Origin: Paenibacillus sophorae
GTDB taxonomy: Bacteria; Bacillota; Bacilli; Paenibacillales; Paenibacillaceae
Length of the DNA: 64,000 nucleotides
Direction of reading: 5' to 3'
NCBI RefSeq assembly: GCF_018966525.1
Contig: NZ_CP076607.1
Coordinates: forward strand, 5,270,001 to 5,334,000
How positions within the stretch are numbered: the first letter of the stretch is position 1; each line of letters begins with the position of its first letter. A model generated the notes under the pieces. That model made no database searches. It had not been told where the DNA came from and saw only the letters and a list, made by a program, of their open reading frames with translations. Position numbers and translations under genes: made by a program. Shown here in pieces: positions 42,844 to 50,378 of the stretch.

Positions 42844-43266
42844 TCATTTGAACTCCAGCTTATGTCCGTCCTCAAAGCCCTTGGCGAACCCGGTATCGAA
42901 TCCGACGTCGTAGGCTTCATTGTAGCCCTGCTGATAGGCGCCATCGGGCGGCGTTTCCGGAGCAACGCCCGGTTCGGGGGAGAGCGGTACAACTACCTGT
43001 TCAGTCTCCGCCGGAGGAGCGGCGGGCACGGGTTCCGGTACTGGCAGAACAGCGCGCCGATGGAGCCGTTTCTTTCTGCGTAGTTTGACGCCTCTTTTCC
43101 GAAGCCGTGGACGAAGGGGGCGGCCTAACCGTTTTTTACGGCCCTTAAGCGCTGTTCCCTTGCGGATTTTACGGATTTTGCGGACCTTGGTCTTCCGCGA
43201 GAGCAGCACCTTGCGTCTGCGGGCCGTTTTCCCCGTACGCGACGGCTTACGGCTTGTTTTCTTCAT
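42844..43266 (-). CDS. Arg/Lys-rich protein with Gly-aromatic tail, probably spore-associated
   Basis: A 140-residue protein in two parts. Residues 1-70 are extremely basic (for example KGRKKRLGRPLRPRLRKRGV), like nucleic-acid or polyanion binders. A Pro/Val/Ala hinge follows, and the last 35 residues contain QQGYNEAYDVGFDTGFAKGF. This Gly-Tyr/Phe ladder resembles the N-terminal helices of the CgeB-like enzymes at 261-2514. GGAGTG lies six bases before ATG 43266. It is the last gene of a four-gene operon. I do not recognise a named family; spore-surface localisation is inferred from the ladder motif alone. Confidence 0.65.
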   Translation of the reverse strand: MKKTSRKPSRTGKTARRRKVLLSRKTKVRKIRKIRKGTALKGRKKRLGRPLRPRLRKRGVKLRRKKRLHRRAVLPVPEPVPAAPPAETEQVVVPLSPEPGVAPETPPDGAYQQGYNEAYDVGFDTGFAKGFEDGHKLEFK

Positions 43267-43271
43267 CTCTG

Positions 43272-43574
43272 TCACTCCTTCAGTGCTGCGTGCATGCCGC
43301 GATACTCCAAAACACAGGACGATGCCAGCCATGGCGCGGAGGGAATTCCTTCTTTGTGTCTATGCAGCGAAATGCCGGTCATCATCCGGCACATGGCGCT
43401 CTGGTATTCGCTGAGAACCCTGACATTGTCGCACAGCTTGCGGGCTGCGAGCTCCGAATGGCCGGTCAAATCTGCTATGGTTTCCAGAATAGCCGCCAGC
43501 GCCGCCTGACTGCGGGCAATGGAGCGGATCATTTCCAGCTTGACGGCGCGTTCCGAGAGCTGCAGCCCGCTCAT
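43272..43574 (-). CDS. small helical protein of unknown function (cluster member 3)
   Basis: A 100-residue protein, mostly helical: KLEMIRSIARSQAALAAILE, then TIADLTGHSELAARKLCDNV. The pattern S-x-x-x-x-A-x-ILE near its start is shared with the two upstream proteins, so the three look like diverged paralogues. The frame is open to 43676, but the start is ATG 43574, overlapping the upstream stop by four bases (ATGA). No signal, no cofactor motif. Function unknown. Confidence 0.65.
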   Translation of the reverse strand: MSGLQLSERAVKLEMIRSIARSQAALAAILETIADLTGHSELAARKLCDNVRVLSEYQSAMCRMMTGISLHRHKEGIPSAPWLASSCVLEYRGMHAALKE

Positions 43575-43912
43575 TTCTCGTCTTCTCCGAAGCTGAACCC
43601 GCCTTCGGTCAGACTTCCGAAGCCTCCGCCGCCTTCCTCTTCCCCGGTATCTAGCATGGCTTTCAAATTGCTGCACAGACCGTTCTCCAGTTTGGTTAAT
43701 CCCTCCACCAGTTCAACAATCGCGTCATGGATGGTGAGTGATTCCTTTAACTGGTCTTCGTGCGTATCGAACGCACGGGGATGAATATGATGGTGCGTCC
43801 ACTCCTTTACCTTCTCCGCCTCTACCGCTTTGGCTTCCAGGATCATCGCGATATTCCACTGGATGGTGGCGGTGGATTCCAGCATTTTCAGATAAGCTTC
43901 TTCTCTGCTCAT
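43571..43912 (-). CDS. small helical protein of unknown function (cluster member 2)
   Basis: A 113-residue protein. Its N-terminal half is a helix, AYLKMLESTATIQWNIAMIL then EAKAVEAEKVKEWTHHHIHP, and the C-terminus is a Gly/Glu-rich tail (GEEEGGGGFGSLTEGGFSFG). The start resembles the neighbouring proteins (ATIQWNIAMILE against AHSHEQMARILD). Translation of the next gene is coupled by the ATGA overlap. The flexible Gly-rich end hints at a structural or surface role. Unrecognised family. Confidence 0.65.
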   Translation of the reverse strand: MSREEAYLKMLESTATIQWNIAMILEAKAVEAEKVKEWTHHHIHPRAFDTHEDQLKESLTIHDAIVELVEGLTKLENGLCSNLKAMLDTGEEEGGGGFGSLTEGGFSFGEDEK

Positions 43913-43925
43913 CGTCCGCCTCCCG

Positions 43926-44213
43926 CTATTCTTCTTCCTGGCCGTTCAGTTCCTTGATAACTTTGCCCACCTGCTCGGCCACCGCCTCCTGAAGATCGGC
44001 GAATGCGTTAAGATAGGCGATAATATTCTTGTTCACCTGGCCCGCGCTTTCAATTACTCCCGCACTGCCGCCGAATTCCGGCTCCGCATCCGGCAAATCA
44101 TGGACGATTTGCGCCATGCGGACAGCCACGTGGCGCTCGGCGTCAAGAATGCGAGCCATCTGTTCATGCGAATGGGCCATGTGCTCCAAGATTTTGGTGA
44201 TTTTATTCTGCAT
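43926..44213 (-). CDS. small helical protein of unknown function (cluster member 1)
   Basis: A 95-residue helical protein: KITKILEHMAHSHEQMARIL, then DAERHVAVRMAQIVHDLPDA, a Gly-containing turn, and NKNIIAYLNAFADLQEAVAE. AAAGGAG lies eight bases before ATG 44213; the in-frame ATG 44219 is too close to it. It is the first gene of the four-gene operon ending at 42844. The His/Met-rich first helix is notable but I see no known metal site. Confidence 0.65.
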   Translation of the reverse strand: MQNKITKILEHMAHSHEQMARILDAERHVAVRMAQIVHDLPDAEPEFGGSAGVIESAGQVNKNIIAYLNAFADLQEAVAEQVGKVIKELNGQEEE

Positions 44214-44314
44214 GATCATGTCTCCTTTGCTTAGGCGCCCTGCTACAACATATGCGGCGGAGGCCCGGTCGGTTACGGGGAAGCAAAGGAATGGCGGAAT
44301 TCGGCCCGCAGAGG

Positions 44315-44349
44315 AAAAAAGGCGAGCACCCCAGCTTGGAGCGCCCGCC
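44315..44349 (-). terminator. terminator of the former MFS-GNAT operon
   Basis: On the minus strand GGCGGGCGCTCC-AAGCT-GGGGTGCTCGCC followed by TTTTTTCC, 19 bases after the stop of the broken GNAT gene. Confidence 0.85.
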
Positions 44350-44367
44350 TTCCTCTTTCATTTGTAA

Positions 44368-44590
44368 TCATTTGGATAGTACATAGGTTCTTGGGTAGAA
44401 TCCGAATTTTTCATAAAAAGGCAATGCCTCATCATTCCCGAACAATACTGAGATCGCAATATTCTCAATGCTGTTTGTCTTAAACCAGCCAAGCGATAAT
44501 GTCATCAGCTCTTGACCAATACCACTGCCTCTGAAATCTTGCAGAACAAAGATAGAATCCAGCTCCCCCCGGTTTCCTCCAGTTATTGAA
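44368..44590 (-). pseudogene. C-terminal part of a GNAT gene split by the IS element
   Basis: The frame ending at TGA 44368-44370 reads ICSITGGNRGELDSIFVLQD, FRGSGIGQELMTLSLGWFKT, and ends YEKFGFYPRTYVLSK, the acetyl-CoA loop and C-terminus of a GNAT acetyltransferase. Its N-terminus is on the other side of the IS605-type element (46150-46276). About 30 residues between the parts seem to be missing. Confidence 0.82.
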
Positions 44591-44598
44591 CAGATTTA

Positions 44599-46149
44599 GT
44601 GTCGCAGTCCCCCAACTCTAAGCCAACAGCGAAGGTGGGGGTTAGACACGTTCGATTTACAAACATATGTTCTCGTGTTATACTAGATCCATCAAACTTG
44701 CGATGGAGGGCATTTCATGAAGGTGGTCAAAACACTCAAACATCCGATTACGTCTCACCACCGCATGCTAGATGCGACCCTCCATGTGTATCAAGAGGCG
44801 CTGTCGTTCTTGATTACAGTCATTCAAGAGCAGTTTGTAGCCTTGGAATCGTTATCCACCCAAGCGGTAGTGACGGCGGTAGAACGGCTGATTCACCGTA
44901 CCAAGAACAATCCGAATCCGCTCTACGTCGAATTCGATCAACGCTTTTATAAGTTTCCTTCGTACTTCCGCAGAAGTGCCATTGCAGAAGCGTTTGGCAT
45001 TATGAAAAGCCATCATTCCCGTTTTCAGCTTTGGCAAGCCGAGCGACAACACGCTCAGCAAGAAGGGAAATGCTTTTCGAAGAAACCGCCGACACTCCAA
45101 GCTCAGCATCAGGCATTCCCTTGTTTGTACAAAGGCAACATGTTCATTCGAACCTCCGATACGACAGCTAACATCAAGGTATTTCATCAAGGCGATTGGG
45201 TCTGGCTCCCCATTACCTTTAAAGGGCAAGACCGATTTAAACGTAACGTGTGGAGCATGAAAGAGTGCAATCCCACATTGGTTCGGAAAGGAAAACGCTA
45301 TGCCCTTCATATCGCCTATGAAGGGGATGTGAAGTTGACTCAGACGGAACGTTCCAAGCAGCGGGTATGTGCCGTTGATTTAGGATTAACGAATTCCGCA
45401 GTTTGTTCCGTGATGGACGCTAATGGCACTGTCTTGGCGAGGAGCTTTATCAACCAAGCCAAAGAAAAAGACCGGATGCGCCAAATCACAGGCAAACTAA
45501 AACAAGCCCAGCGTCAATCCGGTATAGGCGCAAAACCGAATTTCTGGCGGCGGATGAACGGCTTACAGACGCATATCGTCCACGATACCGCGCATCAAAT
45601 CATCGCCTTTGCCCAAAAGCACAGCGCAGATGTCATTGTCATGGAGTACTTAGGCAAGATGAGTCTCCCTAAAGGAACGCGGGGAGCCAAGCGGCTTCGT
45701 GCCAAACTCCAGTTTTGGGCCAAACGGCGCATCCAAACGAAAGTGACCGAAATGGCGCATTTTCTGGGGATGCGGGTTTCCATGGTCAACCCTGCGAATA
45801 CAAGTGCGCTTGCTTTTGATGGCAGTGGATTTGTACAACGCAACACGAAGCGTGATGTTGCTGTATTCGTAACAGGCAAAACGTATCACGCGGACCTGGG
45901 TGCCTCGTATAACATCGGCGCACGGTACGTGTTACGCAGTATACACAAAGCCACATCTGAAAAGATGTGGTTGTCCTTGGAGGCAAAAGACCCTTCATTG
46001 GCAAAACGAACGTATTGGACGTTGGCTTCCCTCATTCGGGTGCAACAGGCGTTGAGTCTTCAATCACGAAGCTCGTAGCATGTGCAACCCTGTATCGATG
46101 CCAACAGAAGCCCCCACTTCATGCGTAAGCTAAGTGGGGGAGAGTTCAC
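44599..46149 (+). mobile_element. IS605-type (tnpB-only, IS1341-like) insertion element
   Basis: The ends carry the imperfect hairpins expected for the IS200/IS605 superfamily: 44609-44641 (CCCCCAACTCTAAGCC and its partner GAAGGTGGGGG) and 46111-46140 (CCCCCACTT and AAGTGGGGG), with TTCAC at 46145-46149 as the likely right tip. It holds one gene, tnpB; no tnpA is present, so it would need a helper transposase in trans. It sits inside a GNAT gene whose halves flank it. There is no target duplication, as expected for this superfamily. Exact left tip uncertain by several bases. Confidence 0.8.
44717..46078 (+). CDS. tnpB: TnpB-family RNA-guided nuclease (IS605 OrfB), zinc finger lost
   Basis: A 453-residue TnpB. 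All three RuvC-type acidic residues are present: Asp in CAVDLGLTNSAVCS, Glu in DVIVMEYLGKMSLP, Asp in TYHADLGASYNIGARY. Between the last two, where most TnpB proteins have a four-Cys zinc finger, this one reads NPANTSALAFDGSGFVQRNT, then KRDVAVFVTG, with no Cys. TnpB proteins cut DNA guided by an omega-RNA encoded at the 3' end of the gene and the right end of the element. Here that RNA would end near 46149, with the guide taken from the adjoining GNAT sequence. GGAGGG lies before ATG 44717. The frame is intact. Confidence 0.88.
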   Translation: MKVVKTLKHPITSHHRMLDATLHVYQEALSFLITVIQEQFVALESLSTQAVVTAVERLIHRTKNNPNPLYVEFDQRFYKFPSYFRRSAIAEAFGIMKSHHSRFQLWQAERQHAQQEGKCFSKKPPTLQAQHQAFPCLYKGNMFIRTSDTTANIKVFHQGDWVWLPITFKGQDRFKRNVWSMKECNPTLVRKGKRYALHIAYEGDVKLTQTERSKQRVCAVDLGLTNSAVCSVMDANGTVLARSFINQAKEKDRMRQITGKLKQAQRQSGIGAKPNFWRRMNGLQTHIVHDTAHQIIAFAQKHSADVIVMEYLGKMSLPKGTRGAKRLRAKLQFWAKRRIQTKVTEMAHFLGMRVSMVNPANTSALAFDGSGFVQRNTKRDVAVFVTGKTYHADLGASYNIGARYVLRSIHKATSEKMWLSLEAKDPSLAKRTYWTLASLIRVQQALSLQSRSS

Positions 46150-46276
46150 AGGTATTGGTCATGATTTGTTCTGAAAAATGATTGGATATTGAAGCATGAT
46201 GATCTCTCAGTTGTTCCCATAGCGGCTGGACCAAATGCAGCCCAGCTTGATCGGTTTGTGTATATGTTATCTTCAC
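46150..46276 (-). pseudogene. N-terminal part of the GNAT gene split by the IS element
   Basis: GTG 46276 opens a frame reading MKITYTQTDQAGLHLVQPLW and on to EQLRDHHASISNHFSEQIMT, a typical GNAT N-terminus, then runs into the IS at 46149. The GTG overlaps the MFS stop by four bases (GTGA), so the acetyltransferase was translationally coupled to the transporter before the insertion. The rest is at 44368-44590. Confidence 0.82.
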
Positions 46277-47571
46277 AAGCGCCTTGTATCCTCCTGTTCC
46301 AGGTTTTCTGCAAAACAGGCTGGTGCCGATCCCTGCTTGCGCGTCCCCCGGCCGAATACGACCAAAAGGGGCAGCAACAATATGCTTGCCGCCAGCAAAG
46401 ACGCCCTGATCGAGAACCGGCTGCCGATCCATCCTACCACTGGCCCTCCGGCCGTCTGGCCGAGCGCGTCGGACTGGCTGACCATCGACAGGACGGTCGC
46501 CCGGGTCCGGCTCTCCAAATTCCGGTTCAGCCAGGAGGCGTACACCGGCTCTGCGACCGAAGAAACCATGCCGATGACGAGCACGGAGAACAGTGCAAGA
46601 CCAAATGACGGCGACAACGCCAAAACGGCGATGCAGGCAATGCGGACTGCTGTTAGCAGAAGCATAACCGCAGACAGCTTCCGCTCGCCGCCCATATCGA
46701 TTCTTCGCTCGGTAAAATGCACGGCAAGCAGTCCCAGCAGGGTTTCCGCCGCGCCGATGAGGCCGAACCAAGCCGCCATTGACAGCGGCAGATCGGGAAA
46801 GCCGATGCCGTTAATCAAATGCACCTGCCACAGACGGTCATAGCCTTCGGAGGCGGCGCCTCCGAACAGCGTCACGAAGACCATCGTAATCAGCAGCGGG
46901 CTTCTGCGCACCACAGCCGCCCCTTCCAGCCATGTATTCCGCATTGTCCGAAAATGCGAAGCTTGCGGTTCTCGGTTCCGGGGCTGAAAATTCGTCTCCC
47001 TCATGCAGCGGAGCAAATAAAACCCCGCCGCGAAGTAGATTGCCCCGCCGGCCAAATACGGCAGATTCGGCATAAGCGTCGACAACCCTACACTGATGCC
47101 GATGCCCAGCAGAGACGCGGCCAGCGAGAGACGCTGGGATCGCATGAACAGGCTTCCGGCTTCTTCTTCGCCTACCTCGTCGACAATCCATGCCGTATCC
47201 GCTCCGCTGATGAACGTCCAGCCAAGACCGAACAGCAGCTGTGCGCCCAGCACCAGAGCAAAGGCGGAGAACAGAGACGTGCCGCCCGCGAGCCAAACCG
47301 CGCTGCCCTCCAGCATGAAGCCGCCGCCCAGAATAAACATGCCAAGAGTGACCGACAGCCTCCGGCTGTATGTATCAGCGACTACTCCCGTGATTCCCTC
47401 AAACACCAGTACCGTCAGCTCCAGCACCGTTCCAATCAGCATAAGCTGAAGGGGGTTAAATCCCAGTTTCGCCACATAGTAAACGCTGTATGTCGTAAAA
47501 ATGGTACTGCCGGCCAGAGCCGTCATAAACTTCATCCATAAATACACTTGTGATGCCCGTTGACGATTCAA
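46273..47571 (-). CDS. MFS transporter
   Basis: A 432-residue major facilitator with twelve hydrophobic segments. The loop 2-3 motif appears as GVVADTYSRRLSV, and ADTAWIVDEVGEEEAGSLFM lies in the segment 4-5 loop. The C-terminus is short and basic (FGRGTRKQGSAPA). Likely a drug or metabolite exporter. The start appears to be TTG 47571 with AAGGCGG upstream. It was the lead gene of an MFS-GNAT pair, an arrangement suggesting export plus acetylation of the same toxic compound, now broken by the TnpB element. A 40-residue frame lies just upstream. Confidence 0.85.
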   Translation of the reverse strand: MNRQRASQVYLWMKFMTALAGSTIFTTYSVYYVAKLGFNPLQLMLIGTVLELTVLVFEGITGVVADTYSRRLSVTLGMFILGGGFMLEGSAVWLAGGTSLFSAFALVLGAQLLFGLGWTFISGADTAWIVDEVGEEEAGSLFMRSQRLSLAASLLGIGISVGLSTLMPNLPYLAGGAIYFAAGFYLLRCMRETNFQPRNREPQASHFRTMRNTWLEGAAVVRRSPLLITMVFVTLFGGAASEGYDRLWQVHLINGIGFPDLPLSMAAWFGLIGAAETLLGLLAVHFTERRIDMGGERKLSAVMLLLTAVRIACIAVLALSPSFGLALFSVLVIGMVSSVAEPVYASWLNRNLESRTRATVLSMVSQSDALGQTAGGPVVGWIGSRFSIRASLLAASILLLPLLVVFGRGTRKQGSAPACFAENLEQEDTRRL

Positions 47572-47628
47572 AATATGTTCCGCCTTTCAGGCAGGCGGAC
47601 CTTTCATGCCATGCGTTCGATGGAGAAT

Positions 47629-47751
47629 TTAATTCTCCACTGCCGCCAAGCCGCTCAGCCCGCGCTGCCGTTCTTGTTGAGATTGGTGTAAATTGGGTTT
47701 TCCTTTACGCAGAAGAATAGTTGTTTGTTCGGACTTTTGGCTTCTTGACAT
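47629..47751 (-). CDS. 40-residue small protein upstream of the MFS gene
   Basis: ATG 47751, seven bases after GGAGGTG, begins a frame of 40 codons ending at TAA 47629-47631. It reads MSRSQKSEQTTILLRKGKPN and contains QERQRGLSGLAAVEN at its end. It is basic with no signal peptide. The stop codon lies inside a perfect inverted repeat (GGAGAATT-T-AATTCTCC, 47622-47638), and the MFS start is 58 bases further. It could be a leader peptide controlling the transporter or simply a small protein. I do not recognise it. Confidence 0.55.
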   Translation of the reverse strand: MSRSQKSEQTTILLRKGKPNLHQSQQERQRGLSGLAAVEN

Positions 47752-47939
47752 GTTGAAGCACCTCCATTAATAAATTGCCTTAATTATAGCTTATACACCT
47801 TGAATACAATACCTAAATTTTTACATCCGATTTGCCTGTAAAGCGGATTCCTAGGGGATGGCTGCCGGGCGGGTGAGTATGCTGAATTTTGGGAGGCAGA
47901 AAAACCGCCGGCGCTTTCGCAGGCGGTTCAAACTCTTTT

Positions 47940-49199
47940 CTACTCGGACAAAATACGCTTCTGCCCTTCCAGGGCGCGGATCGGAGCGATGTTTTGTGTG
48001 AATTCCAATGTTCCCAGATAGCGCCCTTCTTTGTCGCGGACGGCAAAGTAGCGGATATAAATAAATTTGTCCTTGATTTGAATCCAGAAATCCTCGGCGT
48101 CCTTGCGGCCGGACTTGAAATCCTCCAGCAGCTTCTCCACGACATGCACGCTTTGCGGCGGATGGCAGTTCTGCACGGTGCGGCCGATCACGGCCTTGGT
48201 GCGGGCAAAGATGCGTTCTTTGCCGTGGGAGAAATAACGGACCACATCGTTCTCATCGATAAACGTCAGATCGACTGGCAGATGATTCATAATCAGTTCA
48301 AGCTGCTGCACAGACAGTATTCCGGTCTCAAAGCGGATGAAGCCCTGCGGGGTTCCGGCGCTTTCCGCTTCCTTCGCCTCTGCGTCCACGGGCTCGGGAT
48401 TGCGCTCCGGCACCCATTCTTTCTCCGGCGCAGCCAGACAGAAGCCGATCGTGTCGCTCTCCCGGGCAATTTTTACCCACTCGTCCTCGGTCAGCTTGTC
48501 CAGCGCCATCGGCAGCAAAATATTCTCTTCTTTAAAGACCATCTCATTCACTTCTTTAATGATAAGCTCAAGGACCGACACTGCTTCCTCAAGGTTTCCG
48601 GTATAGCCGGACAGCAGGGCTTTGGCCTCCTTTATCATGCCTCGGATGCCGTCGTCCACGCCCCACATCACCTGGGTCGGGCCGTAAATCCCGTACTTCT
48701 CCAGGTAAGGGAACAGCAGGTTCTCCTTGCGGCTGAAGTGTTTATCGATGTCCAGCAGCAGGCTCAGGTCCTCCAGCAGCTTGAAGATGATCTCTTTATC
48801 ATCGCTCCTTTGGAATTTATCCTTATGCAGCTCCAGGCGGAAATTGACCAGCTTCTCAATCTCACGATTCTCCAGCTTGAACGTATGCACCGGATGGCCG
48901 GGCTGATCCTCGGGCTTGGATGACCGGTGAATCTCCTCGATGGAGCCTTTGAAGATAGCCGTATGCACAGAGCATAGACGCTGCACTTCGGTTACCGGAA
49001 TCCCTTCCTCCATCATCAGCGAATGTTCCATCGCCGAGATTTCCGCCACGGTCACACCGCCAACCGCTTCCTCAAAACGCGCCTTCACCTCTTCTACGCT
49101 CTTGCCGGCATGCAGCTCCTTGATAATTTCTTTCAGCATTTTCTGGCGCCGGGTCTGCTCCGGAACATCGACTTCCTGGTTATTGATTAATTCACTCAT
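47940..49199 (-). CDS. DUF438-hemerythrin-PAS protein
   Basis: A 419-residue three-part protein. DUF438 spans about residues 18-90 (MLKEIIKELHAGKSVEEVKA and AISAMEHSL-type helix). A hemerythrin HHE domain at about 100-250 has the iron-ligand pattern, including DIDKHFSRKENLLFPYLEKY. A PAS domain at about 295-415 has DLTFIDENDVVRYFSHGKER, VIGRTVQNCHPPQSVHVVEK and FWIQIKDKFIYIRYFAVRDK. Such proteins are linked to oxygen, NO or redox sensing under low oxygen. The DUF1858 gene lies 13 bp upstream and an Fnr-like site precedes both. ATG 49199 follows GAGGAGCGG. Confidence 0.9.
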   Translation of the reverse strand: MSELINNQEVDVPEQTRRQKMLKEIIKELHAGKSVEEVKARFEEAVGGVTVAEISAMEHSLMMEEGIPVTEVQRLCSVHTAIFKGSIEEIHRSSKPEDQPGHPVHTFKLENREIEKLVNFRLELHKDKFQRSDDKEIIFKLLEDLSLLLDIDKHFSRKENLLFPYLEKYGIYGPTQVMWGVDDGIRGMIKEAKALLSGYTGNLEEAVSVLELIIKEVNEMVFKEENILLPMALDKLTEDEWVKIARESDTIGFCLAAPEKEWVPERNPEPVDAEAKEAESAGTPQGFIRFETGILSVQQLELIMNHLPVDLTFIDENDVVRYFSHGKERIFARTKAVIGRTVQNCHPPQSVHVVEKLLEDFKSGRKDAEDFWIQIKDKFIYIRYFAVRDKEGRYLGTLEFTQNIAPIRALEGQKRILSE

Positions 49200-49212
49200 G
49201 TTATCCGCTCCT

Positions 49213-49440
49213 CTACTCTTGAATGTTGAATCCGTGACGCTGAAACGCCAGCTTGACGGAGTCTATATCCATTTTCTTAAGCTTGATGCCTTTCGCTAAT
49301 GTCATAAAACGTCCGGCCGTCTGCAGCATGCCGGGCTTGGCTATATCTTGGAAACCCAGCTCAATCATGATGTCCTTTACTACGGGATCACGGGTGACCA
49401 GATCGAATATCGGTTCATTTATGCTCAATGTTTTTTGCAT
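49213..49440 (-). CDS. DUF1858 small protein
   Basis: A 75-residue protein of the DUF1858 type (ScdA N-terminal-like fold): LSINEPIFDLVTRDPVVKDI, then MIELGFQDIAKPGMLQTAGR, ending VKLAFQRHGFNIQE. DUF1858 is usually found beside or fused to DUF438/hemerythrin proteins; ScdA-like proteins help repair iron centres after nitrosative stress. First gene of the operon, 101 bases downstream of an Fnr-like palindrome. Partnership with the DUF438 protein is well supported by context. Confidence 0.88.
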   Translation of the reverse strand: MQKTLSINEPIFDLVTRDPVVKDIMIELGFQDIAKPGMLQTAGRFMTLAKGIKLKKMDIDSVKLAFQRHGFNIQE

Positions 49441-49541
49441 ACAGCTCTGCCCCTTGCCAGTGGCCTGCCTTTTTACGGATAAGACCCTTTTTATTGATAA
49501 TCCTTCTCAACACAAGACTAGCATGGGCGAAATATCGGAAT

Positions 49542-49557
49542 AGTGATTACAATCACA
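49542..49557 (-). promoter_or_regulatory. Fnr/Crp-type operator
   Basis: On the minus strand TGTGATTGTAATCACT, close to the Fnr consensus TGTGA-N6-TCACA, about 100 bases upstream of the DUF1858 start. It suggests anaerobic activation of the DUF1858-DUF438 operon. Confidence 0.7.
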
Positions 49558-49610
49558 AAGTAAGAAAAACTCTTATCGAACTCCTGTACACGGGCCTCAA
49601 GAACCATTAA

Positions 49611-49632
49611 AAAACGCCGCCGTTACGGCAGC
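49611..49632 (-). terminator. terminator overlapping the stop of the nucleotidyltransferase gene
   Basis: On the minus strand CTGCCG-TAA-CGGCGGCG followed by TTTTTTAAT. The stop codon TAA forms the loop, so the gene and its terminator overlap. It ends the operon that starts upstream of 50354. Confidence 0.75.
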
Positions 49633-50354
49633 GCGTCTTTCAGTTTCTCTCCCGCCTCCCGCAGAGAATCGAACGTTCCCGCGTCGCTCCACCACTCTTT
49701 CAGCACATCGTAGCTCAGCCTGCGGTCTGCGGCATACAGGTTATTGACGTCGGTAATCTCAAGCTCTCCCCGCCGGGAAGGGGAAATCTTCCGGATAATA
49801 TCAAATACAGCCTTGTCGTACATATAGATGCCGGTTACGCAGTAGCCGGTCTTCGGCTGTTTCGGTTTTTCTTCGATATGGGCAATCCAGGCCGAATCCT
49901 CACCGTCGAATACGGGAACGCCGTACCGCCGCGCGTCCTCTACCGGTTTCAGCAGCACTTTCGCAGTGCCCTCCGGCTGCCGGAGGTAGCTGTTCACATA
50001 AGGAGTTAGATCCTCTGTAAATAAATTGTCTCCAAGCAGTACGACGAACCGTTCCCCTGAGGGAATAAAATCTTTCGCAAGCTCCAGCGCCTCGGCAATT
50101 CCGCCGGCGGCTTCCTGAATTTTATAGGTCAGGGACACGCCGAACTCGGCGCCGCTTCCCAGGAAATCCGTGTACATTCCGGCGGACTGTCTGCTGATTA
50201 CAAGAAGAATGTCGGTGATGCCTGCCTTTCGCAGCCGATCGACCCCGTAACAGATCATCGGATATTTGCCGACCGGAAGCAGATGCTTGTTCATCATCCG
50301 GGTGAGCGGATAAAGTCTTGTTCCCGTTCCGCCTGCCAGTATGACTCCTTTCAA
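49623..50354 (-). CDS. sugar-phosphate nucleotidyltransferase, SpsI/RmlA short form
   Basis: A 243-residue enzyme with MKGVILAGGTGTRLYPLTRM and then HLLPVGKYPMICYGVDRLRK, FVVLLGDNLFTED with the catalytic Asp, WIAHIEEKPKQPKTGYCVTG, and EWWSDAGTFDSLREA at the end. This is the short RmlA type without the beta-helix tail, close to SpsI of the B. subtilis spore-coat polysaccharide genes. It makes an NDP-sugar, probably dTDP-glucose, for the adjacent GT2 enzymes. It is the last gene of the minus-strand group that follows the giant repeat protein. Confidence 0.87.
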   Translation of the reverse strand: MKGVILAGGTGTRLYPLTRMMNKHLLPVGKYPMICYGVDRLRKAGITDILLVISRQSAGMYTDFLGSGAEFGVSLTYKIQEAAGGIAEALELAKDFIPSGERFVVLLGDNLFTEDLTPYVNSYLRQPEGTAKVLLKPVEDARRYGVPVFDGEDSAWIAHIEEKPKQPKTGYCVTGIYMYDKAVFDIIRKISPSRRGELEITDVNNLYAADRRLSYDVLKEWWSDAGTFDSLREAGEKLKDALP

Positions 50355-50378
50355 AGCCCATTCCTCCTCACATGTAAC

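Noticed and set aside
44599..44952. 117-codon frame at the left end of the IS605-type element
   Set aside because: It runs through the left-end hairpin and into tnpB in another frame; no family resemblance.
46130..46771. 213-codon minus-strand frame across the MFS gene
   Set aside because: Only its last 43 codons are real, the N-terminus of the broken GNAT gene; the rest is a shadow frame of the MFS transporter.
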